NCBI RefSeq assembly: GCF_013523125.1
Contig: NZ_JAAMQJ010000014.1
Span: 1-64,000, forward strand
DNA: 64,000 nucleotides
DNA from: Pseudomonas entomophila
GTDB lineage: Bacteria > Pseudomonadota > Gammaproteobacteria > Pseudomonadales > Pseudomonadaceae
Reading direction: 5' to 3'
This document shows, piece by piece, positions 56,803 through 64,000 of the stretch (within the stretch, counting starts at the first letter, position 1; the number at the start of each line of letters is the position of its first letter). The position numbers and the translations under genes were made by a program. The notes beneath the pieces are model-generated. The model saw only the letters and a program-made list of their open reading frames with translations, searched no databases and was not told the origin of the DNA.

Positions 56803-57795
56803 TCAGCCCGCCACCGCCTCGCCCAGCGGCGCCACAGGCTCGGGCAAGAGTGTGTCCGGGCGCTCGAGCCACTGACGCACCAGCGGCCAGACCTGCACCT
56901 GGGCCTCCTTACTCACCAGCATCTCGACATGCCCCAAGGCCGCGAAGCCAGGCTCCTGCCCCAGGCACAGGAAGCGCTTGCGCGTGCTGCCCAGCTGGTC
57001 GAACAAGGCCTGGCAGGCCCAGGCCGGGTCCTGGGTATCGGTGCGACTGGTCACCGCCAGCACCGGCACCTCGACCTGCGCCAGGCCTGCCCACCAGTCG
57101 TGCTTGCCCTCGCCGAAGCGGCCGAACAGCCCATGCCAGCGCATCACCTCGATGGCCAGCCCTACCGGCTCGTCTTCAGGTCCGCGCTTCAGACGCGGCC
57201 CCGACACCTGCCCATAGCGCTTGAGTACGCGACGGGCGAACCACTCCACCAGCGGCACCTTCAACGCCCAGGAAAAATGGCTGACCTGGGTGCCAAACAG
57301 CGCGGCGCTGGCCACTTGGCTGGCGGACAGGTGTCCACCGCCCAGGGCGGCTGCCAGGGTGATGCCACCCAGGGAGTGGGCCACCCAGTGCGGCACTTGC
57401 CCGGACTGCTCCTGGACGAAGGCGGCGATCGCCGGCAGGTCTTCACGGGCGTAGTCCGCCACGCGGTTATCGCGCCACTGACGGTTGCGCGGCGACAAAC
57501 CATGGCCGCGCATCTCGGGGATCCAGACATCGAACCCGGCGCGAACCAGGAACGCGCCCAGGCCGACACCCTTGGGCGAGAACCAGAAGCGTCGGTTGGA
57601 GAAGCTGCCGTGCAGCAGGATCACCGGCACGCCGCTCGCCTGTGCTTCACTGGCCAGGCCCAGGCGGGTTACGGCCAGCTCGACCGACGGGTCCGACCCG
57701 GTGCCGGCCTTGATGCGGTAGATGTCTTCGCTGAGGTCGCCGCGTCGCTCGGCACTGAGCAACGCCACGGGAAACAGGGTACTGCTGCTTTGCAT
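56803..57795 (-). CDS. Alpha/beta-fold hydrolase
   Basis: Soluble hydrolase of 330 residues with oxyanion segment VILLHGSFSNRRFW and nucleophile elbow VAHSLGGITLAAAL (Ala-His-Ser-Leu-Gly-Gly rather than Gly-x-Ser-x-Gly). The likely catalytic acid and His are near DTQDPAW and ALGHVEML. Substrate unknown; lipase or esterase are guesses. ATG 57795 removes a Cys/Ser-rich upstream extension that does not look real. It sits downstream of ppsA on the same strand with 95 bases between. Confidence 0.88.
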   Translation of the reverse strand: MQSSSTLFPVALLSAERRGDLSEDIYRIKAGTGSDPSVELAVTRLGLASEAQASGVPVILLHGSFSNRRFWFSPKGVGLGAFLVRAGFDVWIPEMRGHGLSPRNRQWRDNRVADYAREDLPAIAAFVQEQSGQVPHWVAHSLGGITLAAALGGGHLSASQVASAALFGTQVSHFSWALKVPLVEWFARRVLKRYGQVSGPRLKRGPEDEPVGLAIEVMRWHGLFGRFGEGKHDWWAGLAQVEVPVLAVTSRTDTQDPAWACQALFDQLGSTRKRFLCLGQEPGFAALGHVEMLVSKEAQVQVWPLVRQWLERPDTLLPEPVAPLGEAVAG

Positions 57796-57890
57796 AGGGT
57801 ACTTGTACGAAAAAGGGCAAGACTCATCGCTGAGCCTCGCCCTGGACAATCCACACACGGACGTGCCAGGCACGTCCGCGCCTCATCGCA

Positions 57891-60266
<2,376 letters not shown>

Positions 60267-60441
60267 GGTGATCTCTCCACTGATTGTTTTGGAAAAGCGG
60301 GATGTGCTCGAGCCTCGACGAAGGCGGGGCCGAGCCTGTGTAGTCCTGACCTGGAAAATAAGTGAAACTGTCGACCGCTGCATACGACAAAACGAACTTA
60401 TCATATCCCACGCGCGTCATCAGCCAAGGTCCAGGGTGCCC
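60267..60441. promoter_or_regulatory. Divergent ppsA/ppsR promoter region
   Basis: The 175 bases between the two start codons must hold both promoters. It includes A/T-rich stretches such as TGATTGTTTTGG near 60280 and ACTTATCATATCC near 60395. No operator could be assigned by eye. Confidence 0.4.
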
Positions 60442-61260
60442 ATGAAGCGAACCGCATTCTTTATTTCCGACGGCACCGGCATCACGGCCGAGACCCTGGG
60501 TCAGAGCCTGCTGGCCCAGTTCGATACCATTCCCTTCAACAAATTCACCCGCCCGTACATCGATACCCTCGACAAGGCACGGGCCATGGTCCAGCAGATC
60601 AACGCCGCCGCCGAGCGCGATGGGGTCCGACCGATCATCTTCGACACCATCGTCAACCAGGACATTCGTGAGGTCCTGGCCACGTCCAACGGCTTCATGA
60701 TCGACATCTTCTCGACCTTCCTCTCGCCCCTGGAGCAGGAACTGACCGCGCACTCGTCGTATTCGGTGGGCAAGTCGCACTCCATCGGCGGCAACTCCAA
60801 CTACATGGAGCGCATCGAGGCGGTGAACTTCGCCCTGGACAACGACGATGGCGCCCGTACTCACTACTACGACAAGGCGGACCTGATTCTGGTGGGTGTG
60901 TCCCGTTGTGGCAAGACCCCGACCTGCCTGTACATGGCCATGCAGTTCGGCATCCGCGCGGCCAACTACCCGCTGACCGAGGACGACATGGAGCGCCTGC
61001 AGTTGCCGACGGTGCTGAAGAAATACCAGCACAAGCTGTTCGGCCTGACCATCGACCCCGACCGACTGACCGCGATCCGCCACGAGCGCAAGCCCAACAG
61101 CCGGTACTCGAGCTTCGCCCAGTGCGAGTTCGAGGTGCGGGAAGTGGAAAGCCTGTTCCGACGGGAGAACATCGCGCACATCAATTCGACGCATTTTTCG
61201 GTCGAGGAGATTTCGGCGAAGATCCTGGTGGAGAAAGGGGTGGAGCGGCGGTTCAAGTGA
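60442..61260 (+). CDS. ppsR: PEP synthase regulatory protein (bifunctional kinase/pyrophosphorylase)
   Basis: Cytoplasmic DUF299 protein of 272 residues that switches PEP synthase off and on by ADP-dependent phosphorylation and Pi-dependent dephosphorylation of a threonine next to the catalytic His. The P-loop [10 protein letters not shown] at residues 152-161 is the signature; the N-terminal [22 protein letters not shown] is the other family block. ATG 60442 follows AGGT by about 7 bases. It faces away from ppsA, the pairing that supports both calls. Confidence 0.95.
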   Translation: MKRTAFFISDGTGITAETLGQSLLAQFDTIPFNKFTRPYIDTLDKARAMVQQINAAAERDGVRPIIFDTIVNQDIREVLATSNGFMIDIFSTFLSPLEQELTAHSSYSVGKSHSIGGNSNYMERIEAVNFALDNDDGARTHYYDKADLILVGVSRCGKTPTCLYMAMQFGIRAANYPLTEDDMERLQLPTVLKKYQHKLFGLTIDPDRLTAIRHERKPNSRYSSFAQCEFEVREVESLFRRENIAHINSTHFSVEEISAKILVEKGVERRFK

Positions 61261-61303
61261 GGGTGGGGCAAGAGTTCACAGATAGGTTGTGTTAGAAAGT
61301 CCA

Positions 61304-61322
61304 GGGGCCGCGTGGCGGCCCC
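61304..61322. other. Stem-loop downstream of ppsR
   Basis: Perfect 8-bp inverted repeat (GGGGCCGC, GTG, GCGGCCCC) 43 bases after the ppsR stop, followed by AAGCTTTA rather than a full T tract. It lies between convergent ppsR and gdhB. Weak terminator candidate. Confidence 0.5.
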
Positions 61323-61397
61323 AAGCTTTACCCGCTTCAGAGTGAAAGAAGACCCGCACACACCCGCGCAGGCCTCTTCCCTTCATTGGCCTCCTGC

Positions 61398-64000
61398 TTA
61401 CTGCCCCTGCCCGCTCAACGCCAGATCCACCAGCTCACGGTTGGCCACCGCGTACATGGCGTAATCGTTGCCGCTGGCATTGCGCAGGTCCTCGAGCATG
61501 GCCTTCCAGCGTTCGACCATCGGCCGATGCTGCTCACACCAGAGCGCCACACGCTCGTCCATGTCCTGCGGGGCATCGGCCATTTTCAGCACCGAGATGG
61601 TGATCGCGCGCTGCTGCAGGTCGATATCGTCGCGGAACGCTTCGCGGGCCAGGGCCTGCCAGTTGTTCTCCACCGGCAGGTTGCCGATCTCCTGCAGGTA
61701 CCAGGTCAGGTCCAGCGAGCTGGCCACGGCGAAGAACGCCTGGGCCACCTGCGCCGGGTCGTGCCCGGTGACGTCGGAGGCTTCGATGATCGGCAGCAGC
61801 GCGTACAGGTGCGTGGTACCGGCCACCATGCGCGCCAGCAGCTCCGGCACGCCGGCCTTGACGAAGCTCTGGTAGCGCACCTGCCAGCGTTCGCGGGTCG
61901 GCCCTTCGAGCAGTTCGTCGAGCTTCAGGCCCAGGCGCGCGATGATCGGCCCGAAGTGCGCCACGTCACGGCCGGCATCCTGCTCGCCGCGACGGTTGCG
62001 CAGGAACCAGCGCGTGGCCCGACGGCCCAGGCGCATCAGCTCGTCCATCAGGGTCAGCTGGATCTCGGCCGGCACCTGATAGTCCAACGCTTCGATCTGG
62101 CGGAACCAGTGCGGCAGGTGGAACACGTCACGCACCGTCACGTAGGCGCCGGCAACGTTGGCCGGGCTGGCGCCGGTGGACTCCTTCAACCGCTGGACGA
62201 AGGTGATGCCCATGTTGTTGACCAGGTCGTTGGCGATCTGGGTGCTGACGATCTCGCGCTTGAGACGGTGACGACGCATCGCCGCGGCGTACGTGTGCAC
62301 CAGCGACGGTGGGAATGCGGTCTCCATGTCGCGGGTCAGGTAGTCGTCGTCCGGAACCTGGGACTTGAGCAGCTGCTCCTTGAGGTCGATCTTGCTGTAC
62401 GAGATCAGCACCGACAGCTCGGCACGGGTCAACCCTTGACCGGCGGCCAGGCGCTCGGCCAACTGCTCTTCGGTGGGCAGGAACTCGATGGCGCGGTCGA
62501 GCTTGCCACGCGCCTCCAGGTCGGCCATCAGGCGCTTGTACTCGGCGATGCGCTCACGAGCCCGGCGCGCGGCGAGCGACAGCGCCTGGGTCTGTTTGTA
62601 GTTGTTGCCCAGCACCAGCGTGCCGACTTCCTCGGTCATGCTGCCCAGCAGCTGGTTGCGCTGCTTCTCGGTCATGTCACCAGCCTGCAGCACTTCGTTG
62701 AGCAGGATCTTGATGTTGACTTCGTGGTCGGAACAGTCCACGCCACCGGCGTTGTCGATGAAGTCGGTATTGGTGGCACCGCCGTGCAGGCCGAACTCGA
62801 CCCGGCCGAGCTGGGTCATGCCCAGGTTGCCGCCCTCGCCCACCACCTTGCAGCGCAGTTCGCTGCCGTCCACGCGCAGTGCGTCGTTGGCCTTGTCGCC
62901 GACATCGGCATGGCTTTCGCGGCTGGACTTGACGTAGGTGCCGATACCGCCGTTCCAGAGCAGGTCCACCGGGGCCTTGAGCAAGGCATGCAGCAGCTCG
63001 GTCGGGGTCAGTCGGTCGGCGTCGATGGCGAAGCGCTCTTTCATCTGCGCGGTGATGCCGATGCTCTTGGCGCTGCGCGGGAAGATCCCGCCGCCTTCGG
63101 AGATCAGGCTGCTGTCGTAGTCGGTCCAAGCCGAACGCGGCAGGTCGAACAGGCGCTGACGCTCGGCGAAGCTGCGCGCCGGGTCCGGGTTCGGGTCGAT
63201 GAAGATGTGCAGGTGGTTGAAGGCCGCCACCAGCTTGAGCTTGTCGGACATCAGCAGGCCGTTGCCGAACACGTCGCCGGCCATGTCGCCGATGCCGATC
63301 ACGGTGACCGGGTCTTCCTGGACGTTGATGCCGCGCTCGCGGAAGTGCCGCTGCACGCCGACCCAGGCGCCACGGGCGGTGATGCCCATCTTCTTGTGGT
63401 CGTAGCCCGCCGAGCCGCCGGAGGCGAAGGCATCGCCCAGCCAGAAGCCGTAGTCGATGGCGATGCCGTTGGCGATGTCGGAGAAGGTCGCGGTGCCCTT
63501 GTCCGCCGCCACCACCAGGTAGGGGTCGTCATCGTCGTGGCGCACCACGTTGGCCGGTGGCACCACCTCGCCTTCGCGCAGGTTGTCGGTGATGTCCAGC
63601 AAGCCCGAGATGAAGATCCGGTAGCAGGCGATGCCTTCGGCCTGGATGTCGTCGCGGCTGCCACCCAGAGGTAGGCGCCGCGGCAGGAAGCCGCCCTTGG
63701 CGCCCACCGGCACGATGACCGAGTTCTTCACCTGCTGGGCCTTGACCAGGCCGAGCACTTCGGTACGGAAGTCTTCTTCGCGATCGGACCAGCGCAGGCC
63801 GCCTCGGGCCACGTTGCCGAAGCGCAGGTGCACGCCCTCGACCCGTGGCGAGTAGACGAAGATCTCGAACTTCGGCACCGGCTTGGGCAGCTCGGGAATG
63901 GCGCGCGGGTTGAACTTGAAGCTGAAGTAGCCCTTGGGCTGGCCATTGGCGTCGGGTTGGTAGAAGTTGGTGCGCAGCGTGGCCTTGATCAGGTCCAGGT
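61398..64000 (-). CDS. gdhB: NAD-specific glutamate dehydrogenase (large type), N-terminus beyond window
   Basis: C-terminal 867 residues of a roughly 1600-residue cytoplasmic NAD-dependent glutamate dehydrogenase (GDH-180 class). The catalytic core is present: the substrate and lysine region VPVGAKGGFLPRRLPLGG, the GIGDMAGDVFGNGLLMSDKLKLVAAFNHLHIFIDPNPDPA block, and DNAGGVDCSDHEVNIKILLNE. The frame is open to the right edge, so the start lies outside; the stop at 61398 is the end. It lies convergent with ppsR, the Pseudomonas order. Confidence 0.95.
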   Translation of the reverse strand, partial: LDLIKATLRTNFYQPDANGQPKGYFSFKFNPRAIPELPKPVPKFEIFVYSPRVEGVHLRFGNVARGGLRWSDREEDFRTEVLGLVKAQQVKNSVIVPVGAKGGFLPRRLPLGGSRDDIQAEGIACYRIFISGLLDITDNLREGEVVPPANVVRHDDDDPYLVVAADKGTATFSDIANGIAIDYGFWLGDAFASGGSAGYDHKKMGITARGAWVGVQRHFRERGINVQEDPVTVIGIGDMAGDVFGNGLLMSDKLKLVAAFNHLHIFIDPNPDPARSFAERQRLFDLPRSAWTDYDSSLISEGGGIFPRSAKSIGITAQMKERFAIDADRLTPTELLHALLKAPVDLLWNGGIGTYVKSSRESHADVGDKANDALRVDGSELRCKVVGEGGNLGMTQLGRVEFGLHGGATNTDFIDNAGGVDCSDHEVNIKILLNEVLQAGDMTEKQRNQLLGSMTEEVGTLVLGNNYKQTQALSLAARRARERIAEYKRLMADLEARGKLDRAIEFLPTEEQLAERLAAGQGLTRAELSVLISYSKIDLKEQLLKSQVPDDDYLTRDMETAFPPSLVHTYAAAMRRHRLKREIVSTQIANDLVNNMGITFVQRLKESTGASPANVAGAYVTVRDVFHLPHWFRQIEALDYQVPAEIQLTLMDELMRLGRRATRWFLRNRRGEQDAGRDVAHFGPIIARLGLKLDELLEGPTRERWQVRYQSFVKAGVPELLARMVAGTTHLYALLPIIEASDVTGHDPAQVAQAFFAVASSLDLTWYLQEIGNLPVENNWQALAREAFRDDIDLQQRAITISVLKMADAPQDMDERVALWCEQHRPMVERWKAMLEDLRNASGNDYAMYAVANRELVDLALSGQGQ

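Overview
The window is a piece of a fluorescent Pseudomonas chromosome, most likely from the P. putida group. The evidence is uniformly high-GC coding, pyoverdine genes, the Pseudomonas block cmaX-crfX-cmpX-sigX-oprF, the ppsA/ppsR/gdhB neighbourhood, and many proteins that read like P. putida orthologues. These species-level statements rest on recalled family knowledge, not on a database search. No tRNA, rRNA, insertion sequence, prophage or CRISPR array was seen.

Left part (1-20.4 kb): a siderophore region interleaved with housekeeping genes. A very large NRPS runs off the left edge (C-A-T-E-C-A-T-C-A, first module read as D-Ser). It is followed by a chemoreceptor, a type-I ABC exporter, a PA1571-like small protein, pdxB and tusA, and then by pvdP (tyrosinase of pyoverdine chromophore maturation), a siderophore-interacting flavoprotein and pvdH (diaminobutyrate synthesis). 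The NRPS, pvdP, the flavoprotein gene and pvdH each carry an upstream TAAAT/TAATT-N16-CGT element, the layout of PvdS (iron-starvation sigma) promoters, so the four transcription units probably respond together to iron limitation although core genes separate them.

Middle left (20.4-25.9 kb): a two-component system (response regulator and kinase) diverges from a dsbD - TlpA-like - dsbG disulfide operon. The shared intergenic region holds two hexamer direct repeats with an exact 11-bp period, a likely operator for the OmpR-class regulator.

Centre (25.9-37.6 kb): rlmM, aconitase acnA, the aerotaxis receptor aer, an RluA-family pseudouridine synthase, a conserved unknown gene, a glutaredoxin-like protein, an ammonium transporter, a DUF883/YqjE/YqjK-like membrane trio and a dGTPase with a TTG start.

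Accessory-looking stretch (37.6-45.3 kb): an EvgA/BvgA-type regulator with a 1225-residue EvgS/BvgS-type hybrid kinase, then a LysR regulator convergent with an orphan ModA-like binding protein and an MHS-family transporter.

Right part (45.6-64 kb): core genes yggL, dacB, rlmL, rmf (with a structured leader), pyrD, oprF, sigX, cmpX, crfX, cmaX, an RraA-family gene, an alpha/beta hydrolase, ppsA, divergent ppsR, and the C-terminal half of the large NAD-glutamate dehydrogenase gdhB, cut by the right edge.
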